Positions 9,400 to 16,460 of a stretch of 64,000 nt of DNA are shown piece by piece. A program made the translations under genes and the position numbers. Source of the stretch: VRUE01 sp963844395 (GTDB lineage Bacteria; Actinomycetota; Thermoleophilia; Solirubrobacterales; 70-9). The stretch is from NCBI GenBank assembly GCA_963844395.1, contig CAWJNX010000001.1, positions 876,436 through 940,435 on the forward strand, given 5' to 3'. Each line of letters opens with the position of its first letter. The stretch's first letter is position 1. The notes under the pieces were generated by a model that was not told the origin of the DNA, did no database searches, and worked only from the letters and a program-made list of their open reading frames with translations.

Positions 9400-9903
9400 A
9401 TGTATCCTCTGCTGACAATGCATGCCTCGCGACCCTCTGTCTTCTCACCCCGGGAGCCGTCTGGCATGCCTGGAAGCATGGATCGCGTGAGCGTTCAAAC
9501 AATTGCAACCGAAAAACTGGGGTCCACCTCCACCGCCAGTGAGCGGGTGGCAGGGTTGGTTGACGTCCTCGATGTCCCGCTGGTGGCGAAAGCCGCAAAG
9601 GTTTCCTCCACGGCCGTTCGCAAGTGGATCGATGGCACCGAGCCGCGGGCGGACGCCGCAATGACGATCGACGACCTCCGCTCCGTCGTCGTCGTGCTGC
9701 TCGAGGCAGGGTTCGAGCCGGAAAGGGTCCGCAGCTGGTTCCTCAGCCGAGACCGCGCGTGGTTGGAGGGCGAGCGCCCACTGGACTGCCTGTCGCGTAC
9801 GCCGATCACGGTGCTGAGCGCCGCAAACGACGCGGCGATGATCCGTCGTTTCGGCCCAGAGGCAGCTGCGCGGATGGTTGAAACTTCCCCTGATTGTTCG
9901 TAG
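9400..9903 (+). CDS. Helix-turn-helix protein resembling Xre/MbcA/ParS antitoxins
   Basis: The product (up to 167 residues) has a helix-turn-helix centred on VAKAAKVSSTAVRKWIDG. After it comes a short domain, WFLSRDRAWLEGERPLDCLS followed by an acidic/alanine tail, that resembles the DUF2384 toxin-binding part of Xre/MbcA/ParS proteins. No RES-domain toxin is adjacent, so it may be an orphan regulator; the divergent helical gene at 8451-9317 is the only candidate partner. The ATG at 9466 has the best ribosome site (CCGGGAG at 9 bp); 9400 and 9478 are alternatives. It ends 12 bp before the start-less PAS-like coding region. Confidence 0.6.
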   Translation: MYPLLTMHASRPSVFSPREPSGMPGSMDRVSVQTIATEKLGSTSTASERVAGLVDVLDVPLVAKAAKVSSTAVRKWIDGTEPRADAAMTIDDLRSVVVVLLEAGFEPERVRSWFLSRDRAWLEGERPLDCLSRTPITVLSAANDAAMIRRFGPEAAARMVETSPDCS

Positions 9904-9915
9904 CTTCCCTAAATC

Positions 9916-10452
9916 GCCGTCGAGGCCCTCAGCTACGCGATCGACCACCAGGACCGCCTGATCCGGCTCGACGAGGGCTTCTACCGCTTCGCCGAAGAGA
10001 ACGGCTGGGAGGAGGTCAGCAGCAGCCTCGGCCGCTCGCTCTGGGACTTCGTCGCCGGCCAGGAGGTCAAGAAGCTGCAGCGGATGCTGGTGCGGCGGAT
10101 CCGTGACGGCGTCCGCGATGTCAAGCTGCCCTTTCGCTGTGACGGGCCCGAGGTGAGCCGCGAAATGGACATCCGGATCGCCGCAGACAGCTCCGGGCGC
10201 GCCGTGCTGTTCTCGGCCCGCCTGCGATCCGAGCAGGAGCGCGACGAGCCCCAGCCTCTGCTCGACCCCGGCAGTCCCCGCGGCGATGAGCGGCTGTCGA
10301 TGTGCGCCTGGTGCGACCGCTTCAAGGTCGGCGACGAGTGGGTCGAGGTCGAGGATGCGGCGAAGCGATTGGAGCTCTTCCGCCGCAGCGAGCTGCCGGT
10401 AATCGACCACACGATTTGCCCGCGCGACAACGAGAAGCTGCTCGCCGCGTAG
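9916..10452 (+). CDS. PAS-like protein lacking a recognisable start codon
   Basis: An open frame after the TAA at 9913-9915 reads IAVEALSYAIDHQDRLIRL, then FYRFAEENGWEE and GRSLWDFVAGQEVKKLQ. This matches the N-terminal part of PAS-like single-domain proteins whose typical start is 'SYTIDxxDRI'. About 178 residues remain, ending in a cysteine pair region (LSMCAWCDRFKVG and TICPRDNEKL) that could bind metal or be redox-active. There is no in-frame ATG, GTG or TTG before 10084, which lies inside the conserved domain. Either a rare ATC/CTG codon is used, a G-to-C change destroyed the start at 9916, or the 5' end was replaced when the segment upstream arrived. Confidence 0.55.
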   Translation, partial: AVEALSYAIDHQDRLIRLDEGFYRFAEENGWEEVSSSLGRSLWDFVAGQEVKKLQRMLVRRIRDGVRDVKLPFRCDGPEVSREMDIRIAADSSGRAVLFSARLRSEQERDEPQPLLDPGSPRGDERLSMCAWCDRFKVGDEWVEVEDAAKRLELFRRSELPVIDHTICPRDNEKLLAA

Positions 10453-10492
10453 GCGGCTGGCGGCCGTCGTTCCCTATTCTTCCCCGCTCGCC

Positions 10493-10517
10493 GTTAAGTG
10501 TTTACTTGCCACTTAAC
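10493..10517. promoter_or_regulatory. Palindromic operator candidate upstream of ferredoxin reductase
   Basis: A perfect inverted repeat, GTTAAGTG then nine bases then CACTTAAC, sits 20 bp before the ATG of the reductase gene. It is AT-rich in a GC-rich background and overlaps the expected promoter. A dimeric repressor or activator site is inferred; the regulator is not identified. Confidence 0.5.
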
Positions 10518-10537
10518 CCCCTACGCAGAACTAGGAC

Positions 10538-11945
10538 ATGACCCAGATCGGAACCGCAGAAAACCCTGTCCGCGTCGCCATCATCGGCGCCGGGCCATCC
10601 GGCTTCTACGCCGCCGAGCACATCCTCAAGGACGCGGAGACGCACGCCCAGGTCGACCTCTTCGACCGCCTGCCGACGCCCTTCGGGCTGGTACGCGGCG
10701 GCGTCGCCCCCGACCATCCCAAGATCAAGTCGGTTATCCGCGTCTACGAGAAAACGGCGGCGCGGGAGGGCTTTCGTTTCTTCGGCAACGTCAAGGTCGG
10801 CCACGACATCGAGGTCGAGGACCTCGAGCGCTTCTACCACGCGATCGTCTTCACGGTCGGCTGCGAGACCGACCGCCAGCTCGGCATCGCCGGCGAAGAG
10901 CTGCCGGGCAGCCATGCCGCCACGGCCTTCGTCGGTTGGTACAACGCCCACCCCGACTATTGCGAGGAGCAGTTCGACCTCTCATCCGAGCGGGCGGTGG
11001 TGATCGGCAACGGCAACGTGGCGATGGACGTCGCCCGGATGCTGGCGCTGACCGACCATGAGCTGCGCCAGACCGACACCGCCGACCACGCGATCGAGAT
11101 GCTCGACCGCAGCGCGATCCGCGAGATCGTCGTCCTGGGGCGGCGCGGGCCGGCGCAGGCCGCCTTCACCAACCCGGAGGTGAAGGAGCTGGGCGAGATG
11201 GAGGACGCCGACGTCAGTCGTCGACCCGGCAGACGTCGAACTGGACCCCGCCAGCCAGGCTTACATCGAGTCCGACGAGGCCGACAAGACGACCAGGGTC
11301 AACGTCGAGATCCTGCGCGAGTTCGCGCAGCGCGAGCCGAGCGGCAAACGCAAGCGGATCGTCCTGCGCTTCCTCCGCTCCCCGGTCGAGATCAAGGGCG
11401 ACGGCAAGGTGCAGAGCATCGTCATCGGCCGCAACGAGCTGGTCGACGAAGGCGGCACGCTGCGCGCCCGCGACAGCGGCGAGCGCGAAGAGCTGGAGTG
11501 CGGGCTGGTCCTGCGCTCGGTCGGCTACACCGGCATCCCGATCGAGGGCGTCCCCTTCGACGAAAAGCGCGGTCTGATCCTCAACGAGGGCGGCCGCGTG
11601 CTCGATTCCCACGACGCCGGCCACAAGGCTGGCCACTACACGGCAGGCTGGATCAAGCGTGGCCCCTCTGGCGTGATCGGCACCAACAAGAAAGACGCGC
11701 TGGAGACCGTTCAGCACCTGCTGGCCGACGTCGCCGAAGGCAAGCTGCTGGACCCCGCGAGCCCCGAGCCCACCGCGGTTGAGGAGCTGCTCGCCGAGCG
11801 CGGCATCCGCTACGTCAGCTTCGAGGACTGGCAGGCGATCGACCAGGCCGAGGTCGGCCGCGGCGAGCCCCACGGCCGCCCCCGCGTCAAGTTCGTCCGC
11901 GTCGAGGAGATGCTGGGCGCGCTGGGCGAGAAGGTCTCCGGCTAG
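10538..11945 (+). CDS. fprA: FprA-type ferredoxin/flavodoxin-NADP reductase, one frame break
   Basis: This FAD enzyme passes electrons between NADP(H) and ferredoxin and is related to adrenodoxin reductase. The first 226 codons hold the FAD loop (VAIIGAGPSGFYAAEHIL), the PFGLVRGGVAPDHP segment and the NADPH loop (VVIGNGNVAMDVARML). At about 11216 the frame changes: removing one A restores VVDPADVELDPAS, then SIVIGRNELV, HKAGHYTAGWIKRGPSGVIG and the end at 11945. The joined protein has 468 residues, normal for the family. Both halves are well conserved, so a consensus error is more likely than decay. BolA and Grx4 genes follow, so a link to Fe-S handling is plausible. Confidence 0.85.
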
Positions 11946-11951
11946 CGCCGC

Positions 11952-12185
11952 GTGGCGGACCTGGCGGAAATCGAGGCGATGATCGAGGCGGCCCTGCCGG
12001 GCGCCGAGGTCGAAGTGGTCGACGAGACCGGCGCCGGCGACCACCTGCGGGCGGCGGTGCGGGCGGCGCAGTTCGAGGGCCTCTCGCGGATCGACCAGCA
12101 CCGGCTGGTCAAGGCCGCTGTCAAGGAGCGCTTCGACGACGGCACGATCCACGCGCTCTCGGTCAAGACCGAGGTGGCGGGGTAG
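11952..12185 (+). CDS. BolA family protein
   Basis: The 77-residue protein has the compact BolA fold: an acidic N-terminal helix, GAGDHLRAAVRAAQFEGLSR and the C-terminal helix VKERFDDGTIHALSVKT. BolA proteins bind monothiol glutaredoxins through a shared [2Fe-2S] cluster; here the invariant C-terminal histidine is in TIHALSVKT. The GTG at 11952 lies 6 bp after the reductase stop. A Grx4-type glutaredoxin gene begins 8 bp downstream, so the two partners are almost certainly co-transcribed. Confidence 0.85.
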   Translation: MADLAEIEAMIEAALPGAEVEVVDETGAGDHLRAAVRAAQFEGLSRIDQHRLVKAAVKERFDDGTIHALSVKTEVAG

Positions 12186-12192
12186 CTACGCT

Positions 12193-12579
12193 GTGGCCAT
12201 GGCCGACCCCCAGCTGAAGCAGAAGGTCGAGGAGCTGATCCGCGCCAACCCGGTGCTGCTCTTCATGAAAGGCACGCCGGAAGAGCCGCGCTGCGGCTTC
12301 TCGATGCGCGTTGTGCAGGTGCTCGACACGATCGACGTCGAGTACGGCGCGGTCGACGTCCTCCCCGCCCTGCAGCCGCTGCGCGAGGTGACGGCGGAGA
12401 TCTCAGACTGGCAGACCTTCCCGCAGCTCTATGTCAACGGCGAGCTGGTCGGCGGCGCCGACATCGTCGAGGAGATGTTCGAGTCCGGCGAGCTGGCCGA
12501 GGCGCTAGGGGTCGAGCAGCCGGCCGAGGCGCCGCCGGCCGCACCTCCGGCGCAGTCACCGCCGCTTCAGATCGAATAG
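12193..12579 (+). CDS. grxD: Monothiol glutaredoxin, Grx4 family
   Basis: The product (128 residues from the GTG, or 126 from the ATG at 12199) is a CGFS-type glutaredoxin that carries and transfers [2Fe-2S] clusters. The signature MKGTPEEPRCGFSMRVV has the cluster-binding cysteine; WQTFPQLYVNGELVGGADI is the glutathione-binding part. A proline/alanine-rich tail of about 20 residues follows the domain. It lies directly after a BolA gene and faces an IscA/ErpA-type carrier gene, forming a small Fe-S trafficking neighbourhood. Confidence 0.9.
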   Translation: MAMADPQLKQKVEELIRANPVLLFMKGTPEEPRCGFSMRVVQVLDTIDVEYGAVDVLPALQPLREVTAEISDWQTFPQLYVNGELVGGADIVEEMFESGELAEALGVEQPAEAPPAAPPAQSPPLQIE

Positions 12580-12613
12580 GCCCTATCCCGGTAGGGGTTT
12601 TCTGATAGGCCTA
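12577..12613. terminator. Bidirectional terminator candidate
   Basis: Between the convergent grxD and A-type carrier genes lies CCCTA-TCCCGG-TAGGG followed by GTTTT, nested in a longer imperfect pairing of TAGGCCCTATC with GATAGGCCTA. It could end transcription from both sides. Confidence 0.55.
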
Positions 12614-12626
12614 GCCGGGGTGAGTC

Positions 12627-13001
12627 TCAGACGGCCGCGGCTTCGGGCGCGTCGTCTTTCACCTGGAAAGACGAACCGCAGCCGCAGGCTGCTACGACGT
12701 TCGGGTTGTTGACTTGGAACCCGGCGCCCTGGAGGCCTTCTACGTAGTCGACTTCGGAACCGAAGACGAACTGCATGCTGGTCTTGTCGACGACGACGGC
12801 GACGCCGTCGACCTCGAAGACGTGGTCGTCGTCCTTGGCGCGATCGAAGGCGAGGGCGTACTGGAAGCCCGAGCAACCGCCGCCACGAACGGCGACACGC
12901 AGCGCCTGCCCCTCGGCCTCGTCCTGGCCGCCGAGCAGCTCGCCGATCTTCTCGACCGCCTTGTCGCTGAGCACGATCGCCTCTTTCGCAGTCTCCGTCA
13001 C
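12627..13001 (-). CDS. A-type iron-sulfur carrier, IscA/ErpA family
   Basis: The 124-residue product receives and delivers Fe-S clusters. The three conserved cysteines are in RGGGCSGFQYAL and in VVAACGCGSSF near the C-terminus; VDYVEGLQGAGFQVNNPN is the usual sequence before the last pair. The GTG at 13001 begins TETAKEAIVLSDKA. It lies within a small inverted repeat, CACTT-CACA-AAGTG (12999-13012), in the region shared with the divergent degV gene, so expression of this gene may be controlled there. It converges with the Grx4-BolA genes. Confidence 0.88.
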   Translation of the reverse strand: MTETAKEAIVLSDKAVEKIGELLGGQDEAEGQALRVAVRGGGCSGFQYALAFDRAKDDDHVFEVDGVAVVVDKTSMQFVFGSEVDYVEGLQGAGFQVNNPNVVAACGCGSSFQVKDDAPEAAAV

Positions 13002-13073
13002 TTCACAAAGTGTAGCGATGACCCCCGTCTCGTCCGCGGCGTACGGCCTGAGGTCTGAAAGACTTAGCTCGCC

Positions 13074-13949
13074 TTGGCTCCCAGCCCGCAAACCGCCGTC
13101 GTCTGTGACAGCACGGCGTATCTTCCCTCGGAGCTCGTCGCTCAGCGCGGCATCGAGGTAATCAGCCTCTACGTCTCGATTGAGGGCGACCAGCGCCCCG
13201 AGATGGGAATCGGCGACTACGGCGAGTTCTTCGAGCGCCTGCGCGCCTCCGAGAGCGGCGCGACCACCTCGCAACCTTCGGTCGGCGACTTCGTCTCCGT
13301 TTACGAGCCGCTGCTCGAAGCCGGGCGCGAGATCGTCTCGGTCCACATCTCGGCCGGCATCTCGGGCACCTATGACGCCGCCAACCAGGCGCGCGAGCGC
13401 CTGATCGCCGAGGACAAGGGGGGCGAGCGCATCCACGTCGTCGACTCCCGCTCGGCAGCCGGCGGGATGGGACTATGCGCTCTGGCCGCCGCGGGCGCGG
13501 CGGCCGGTGGCGACGCGGGCGATGCGGTTGTCGCCCGCGCTCAGCAGGCCCGCGAGGAGCTGAAGATGTGGTTTGCGATCGACACGCTCGAGTACCTGCG
13601 ACGCGGCGGGCGAATCGGCGGCGCCGCTGCCTGGATCGGCTCGGCGCTGAAAATCAAGCCGATCCTGACGCTCGAGGAGGAGATCACCCCGGTCGAGCGC
13701 GTCCGCACCCGCGCCCGCTCGATCGAGCGCCTGCGCGGCTACGCCCGCGAGCGCCACGACTCCGGCCTCGACGCCTGGGTCGTCCAGCACATCCAGGACG
13801 ACGAGACGGCAAGCCTCCTGATCGAAGACTGCTACGAGATCTTCGGCTGCGAGCCCGCCTTCACCTCAGAGGTCGGCGCCGTCCTCGGCGCCCACGTCGG
13901 CCCGGGCCTCCTGGGCGTGGGCAGCGTCTCAAAGTCAGTCCTGAGTTAA
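13074..13949 (+). CDS. DegV family fatty-acid-binding protein
   Basis: The 291-residue product is a DegV protein. In Firmicutes relatives (FakB) these bind a fatty acid and present it to a kinase; no kinase gene is visible here. Marks are VVCDSTAYLPSEL at the start, ATTSQPSVGDFVSVYEPLL, VHISAGISGTYDAANQA and LEYLRRGGRIGGAAAWIGS followed by LKIKPILTLEEE. The start codon is TTG at 13074. The gene is divergent from the A-type carrier. Confidence 0.88.
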   Translation: MAPSPQTAVVCDSTAYLPSELVAQRGIEVISLYVSIEGDQRPEMGIGDYGEFFERLRASESGATTSQPSVGDFVSVYEPLLEAGREIVSVHISAGISGTYDAANQARERLIAEDKGGERIHVVDSRSAAGGMGLCALAAAGAAAGGDAGDAVVARAQQAREELKMWFAIDTLEYLRRGGRIGGAAAWIGSALKIKPILTLEEEITPVERVRTRARSIERLRGYARERHDSGLDAWVVQHIQDDETASLLIEDCYEIFGCEPAFTSEVGAVLGAHVGPGLLGVGSVSKSVLS

Positions 13950-13961
13950 CACTCCGAGCCG

Positions 13962-14210
13962 TCAGCGGCGACGGCGAAGGGCCATCACGCCGATCGCAAA
14001 ACCGGCGACGGCAGCGCCGATCGCCAACTCGCGGCGGTGCTCGTGGACCTGGCGGCGCCAGTCGGTCAGCTCGGCGACGCGGAAGCGCAGGGCTTGGACC
14101 GAGTGGCCGAGGTCGCGGCGCTGCGACTCGATGTCGCTGCGGATCTGCGCCGCGGAGCGGCCGGGCAGGCCGGCCGTGGACGGGCGGATGGGATCGGTAT
14201 GGGCGCTCAT
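13962..14210 (-). CDS. DUF3618 small membrane protein
   Basis: The 82-residue protein has the DUF3618 pattern: a helical N-terminal part (AQIRSDIESQRRDLGHSVQAL) with a possible coiled coil, then one membrane segment (LAIGAAVAGFAIGVMAL) and an arginine tail. Its ATG overlaps the stop of the upstream Holin-X gene by 4 bp (ATGA), so the two are translationally coupled. The DUF4235, Holin-X and DUF3618 order is common in actinobacteria; no reaction is known, and an envelope role is inferred. Confidence 0.8.
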   Translation of the reverse strand: MSAHTDPIRPSTAGLPGRSAAQIRSDIESQRRDLGHSVQALRFRVAELTDWRRQVHEHRRELAIGAAVAGFAIGVMALRRRR

Positions 14211-14659
14211 TTCTCCTCCACCCTCAATGGCTGCACCGGCTCGCCACCGAGCACGGCCTTGGTCCGCTTCGCCTCCTCGATCGCCTGTTCGGGCACCGGC
14301 GGCGCGCCCTTCTGGACGGCGCGGTAGGCGACCAGCCCGGCGATGCCGGCTATCAGCAGGAAGAGCGCGGCCTCGATGAAGTAGCCGGGCCAGACCTCGT
14401 CCTCGAAGAAGAGGTCGTTGATCAGCCAGGCGATTCCGTGCATGGCCAGGATCAGCGCCAGGAAGGCGAAGGTGCCGGCGGCGATGCCGACGACCGAGCC
14501 GCGCAGGAGGCTGCCGAGCTTTTCGCTGACCTCGGTCTTGGCCAGCTCGATCTCCTCGCGGATCAGGGTCGAGGCTCGTTCGCTGACGTCGAAGACCAGC
14601 TCGCCGACCGACTTGCGGTCGGGCTCGGGCGGGGGCGGCGTCGCGGTCGGCTCAGGCAT
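14207..14659 (-). CDS. Actinobacterial Holin-X family membrane protein
   Basis: The 150-residue protein has a proline-rich start, the segment VSERASTLIREEIELAKTEV typical of the family, and two membrane segments (FAFLALILAMHGIAWLI and FIEAALFLLIAGIAGLVAY). The family is called phage holin-like, but the chromosomal members sit in this conserved cluster and there is no phage context. The ATG at 14659 is 2 bp after the stop of the DUF4235-like gene. The end overlaps the DUF3618 gene by ATGA. Confidence 0.82.
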   Translation of the reverse strand: MPEPTATPPPPEPDRKSVGELVFDVSERASTLIREEIELAKTEVSEKLGSLLRGSVVGIAAGTFAFLALILAMHGIAWLINDLFFEDEVWPGYFIEAALFLLIAGIAGLVAYRAVQKGAPPVPEQAIEEAKRTKAVLGGEPVQPLRVEEK

Positions 14660-14661
14660 CG

Positions 14662-14796
14662 CTACTCCGGCGGGTCTTCGTCGTAGAGGCGCCGCCAGAC
14701 GATCGCGGCCGCTCTGGTCGCGACGATGCTGGCGATCGCGCCGCTCGCGGCGAGCAGACCGCTCCACACCAGTCGTTTCATGATCTCGTTGTCCAC
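14662..14796 (-). CDS. Very small DUF4235-like membrane protein
   Basis: A 44-residue frame starts at a GTG (MDNEIMKRLVWSGLLAASGA) and ends RLYDEDPPE. The sequence MKRLVWSGLLAASGAIAS followed by AAAIVWRRLYDEDPP resembles the short DUF4235 proteins that precede Holin-X genes in actinobacteria. It has one membrane helix. It ends 2 bp before the Holin-X start, which supports it as the first gene of a three-gene operon. Confidence 0.72.
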   Translation of the reverse strand: MDNEIMKRLVWSGLLAASGAIASIVATRAAAIVWRRLYDEDPPE

Positions 14797-14873
14797 GGCC
14801 TAGACCTTCCCCTCGGGAGGTCCGCAGTAAACCACCTCGGCGACGCCGCCGTGGGCAGGCTCGCCCAGAGCGC

Positions 14874-15482
14874 TCACCGCGGCTCCAGGCCGTCGCAGAT
14901 AGCGGCCACGACAAGCAACTTGGCGCGGTCGAAGTCGCCGTCGCCGGCCGGGATCAGGTCGAAGATCCAGCCGGAGAGCAACTGCTCGATCGCACCGTAG
15001 AAGGACATCGAGGCGAAGGCCGGGTCGACGTCGCTGCGGAAGGCGCCCTGCTCTTGGCCGCCGGCGACGATCCTGGCGATCGAGTCGTAGGCGCGGCGGA
15101 TCTCCGGCAGGTGGGTTCGCCCGAACGAGTTGGCGGCGCGGGTCACCTCGACGATGATCACCTTCATCAGCTCCGGGTTGTGCCGGTAGGAATCGACGAT
15201 GAAGCCGGCGACGGCCTCGAGCTTGGCGCGCGGCGCCGCCTCACTGCGGTCGGCCTCGTCGATCGCGGCCAGCAGCAGCGACCAGCGCTCGCTGAAGAGC
15301 TCGTTGAGCACCTCGTCCTTGGACTTGAAGTAGTGGTAGACGAGGCCGTAGGCGACCCCCGCCTCGTCGGCGATGTCGGCGACCCGGGTCGAGTGGAAGC
15401 CCTGGCGGGCGAAGACCTGGATCGCCGCATCGAGGATCTGCCGGCGCTTGTCGATCGGCGGCGCCTTCGGGCTAGAGGCCAT
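14874..15482 (-). CDS. TetR/AcrR family regulator
   Basis: The 202-residue protein has the TetR N-terminal DNA-binding domain (RRQILDAAIQVFARQGFHST, then VADIADEAGVAYGLVYHYFKSK with the recognition helix) and a helical effector domain whose segments such as SDVDPAFASMSFYGAIEQLL resemble FadR-like regulators of fatty-acid metabolism. Its start overlaps the stop of the nitrilase-family gene (TGATG), so the two form an operon. A TetR-type palindrome lies upstream of the operon (16428-16443) and a similar one at 40383-40396; both are candidate targets, though this link is inferred. Confidence 0.88.
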   Translation of the reverse strand: MASSPKAPPIDKRRQILDAAIQVFARQGFHSTRVADIADEAGVAYGLVYHYFKSKDEVLNELFSERWSLLLAAIDEADRSEAAPRAKLEAVAGFIVDSYRHNPELMKVIIVEVTRAANSFGRTHLPEIRRAYDSIARIVAGGQEQGAFRSDVDPAFASMSFYGAIEQLLSGWIFDLIPAGDGDFDRAKLLVVAAICDGLEPR

Positions 15483-16342
15483 CAGGCGTGCATCTCCTGC
15501 AGCTGCGGCCAGACGTAGGCGCCGGGACGGCGGTTGGCGAGCGAGGGCAGCGACTCGCGGACCTGGTCCTGCGCCGCGAGGTCGAGGTCAGCGGCTACGA
15601 AGCACTCTTCGTCCGGGGCGATGGCGAGCACCGCGCCCCAGGGGTCGACGACCGCCGAGTGCCCGGAGGAGCTGTAGTGCGGCGGCGTTTCGCCCACCTG
15701 GTTGGGAGCGAGGACGAAGGCCTGGTTCTCGATCGCTCGCGCTCGCAGCAGTACCTCCCAATGGTCGCGGCCGGTGGCAAAAGTGAAGGCCGAGGGCACA
15801 ACGATCAGGCGGGCGCCACGCACCGCGAGGATCCGGTAAAGCTCCGGGAAGCGGAGGTCGTAACAAACGCTGAGGCCGACGGTGATGTCGCCGAGCGGCG
15901 CAGTGACGATCTCGCTCCCCGCTTCCTCGTGTTCGGACTCGCGGTACTCGATCCCGCCCGCTTCGACGTCGAACATGTGGATCTTGCGATAGACAGCGAC
16001 GTCCTCTCCGCCGGGGCCGATCAGGACTGAGGTGTTGAAGGCCTTCTGCTCGCCCGGCGCGACAGCGCTGCCGGCACGCTCCTCGCCGCGCTCGGCGATG
16101 CTGCCGGCCAGCAGATGGATGCCCAGCTCACGCGCCCAGCTCCGGGCGGCGGTGAGGCTGGGGCCGTCGAGCGGCTCGGCCCCTGCCGCCATCTCCTCCC
16201 CCGCCGCAAGCAGATTCCACTTCTCCGGCAGCCCGACCAGCTCGGCGCCGTCGGCCGCGGCGGCTCGGACCAGTCGCTCCCCACTGGCCAAATTGCGGGC
16301 CTTGTCCCCCGTCGAGTTGAGCTGCACTGCCGCTACGCGCAC
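15482..16342 (-). CDS. Carbon-nitrogen hydrolase, nitrilase superfamily
   Basis: The 286-residue product has the Glu-Lys-Cys catalytic set of the nitrilase superfamily: Glu in LVGLPEKWNLL, Lys in VYRKIHMFDVEAGG and the nucleophile Cys in VGLSVCYDLRFPELYR. The CYDLRFPELYR sequence is like omega-amidase/Nit2-type amidases that hydrolyse small amides such as alpha-ketoglutaramate; the exact substrate is not readable. It is the first gene of an operon with a TetR regulator and is divergent from the large cyclase-ATPase gene across a TetR-like palindrome. Confidence 0.87.
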   Translation of the reverse strand: MRVAAVQLNSTGDKARNLASGERLVRAAAADGAELVGLPEKWNLLAAGEEMAAGAEPLDGPSLTAARSWARELGIHLLAGSIAERGEERAGSAVAPGEQKAFNTSVLIGPGGEDVAVYRKIHMFDVEAGGIEYRESEHEEAGSEIVTAPLGDITVGLSVCYDLRFPELYRILAVRGARLIVVPSAFTFATGRDHWEVLLRARAIENQAFVLAPNQVGETPPHYSSSGHSAVVDPWGAVLAIAPDEECFVAADLDLAAQDQVRESLPSLANRRPGAYVWPQLQEMHA

Positions 16343-16427
16343 TTCGATTCCTCTCGTCTCGCCGTTCCCAGCGCTTCCGGTGCGCCTTTTGTGCCCTATA
16401 CCTACATAAAGCGCACCGGAAGGCTGG

Positions 16428-16443
16428 TTGACTGACCAGTCAA
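16428..16443. promoter_or_regulatory. TetR-type operator candidate
   Basis: TTGACTGACCAGTCAA is a perfect 16-bp palindrome with the TGAC...GTCA half-sites common to TetR-family operators. It lies between the divergent nitrilase-TetR operon and the cyclase-ATPase gene. It could autoregulate the TetR operon and control the large gene. A related site is at 40383-40396. Confidence 0.6.
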
Positions 16444-16460
16444 TCGGTGTGTTTCAGTAT

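Noticed and set aside
14207..14659. Phage holin, hinting at a prophage
   Set aside because: The Holin-X family is chromosomal in actinobacteria and sits here in its usual DUF4235/DUF3618 context; no capsid, tail or terminase genes are present.
16428..16460. TTG at 16428 as the start of the cyclase-ATPase gene
   Set aside because: It would put the start codon at the edge of a perfect operator palindrome, with no ribosome site; the ATG at 16461 or the GTG at 16491 fits the conserved N-terminus better.
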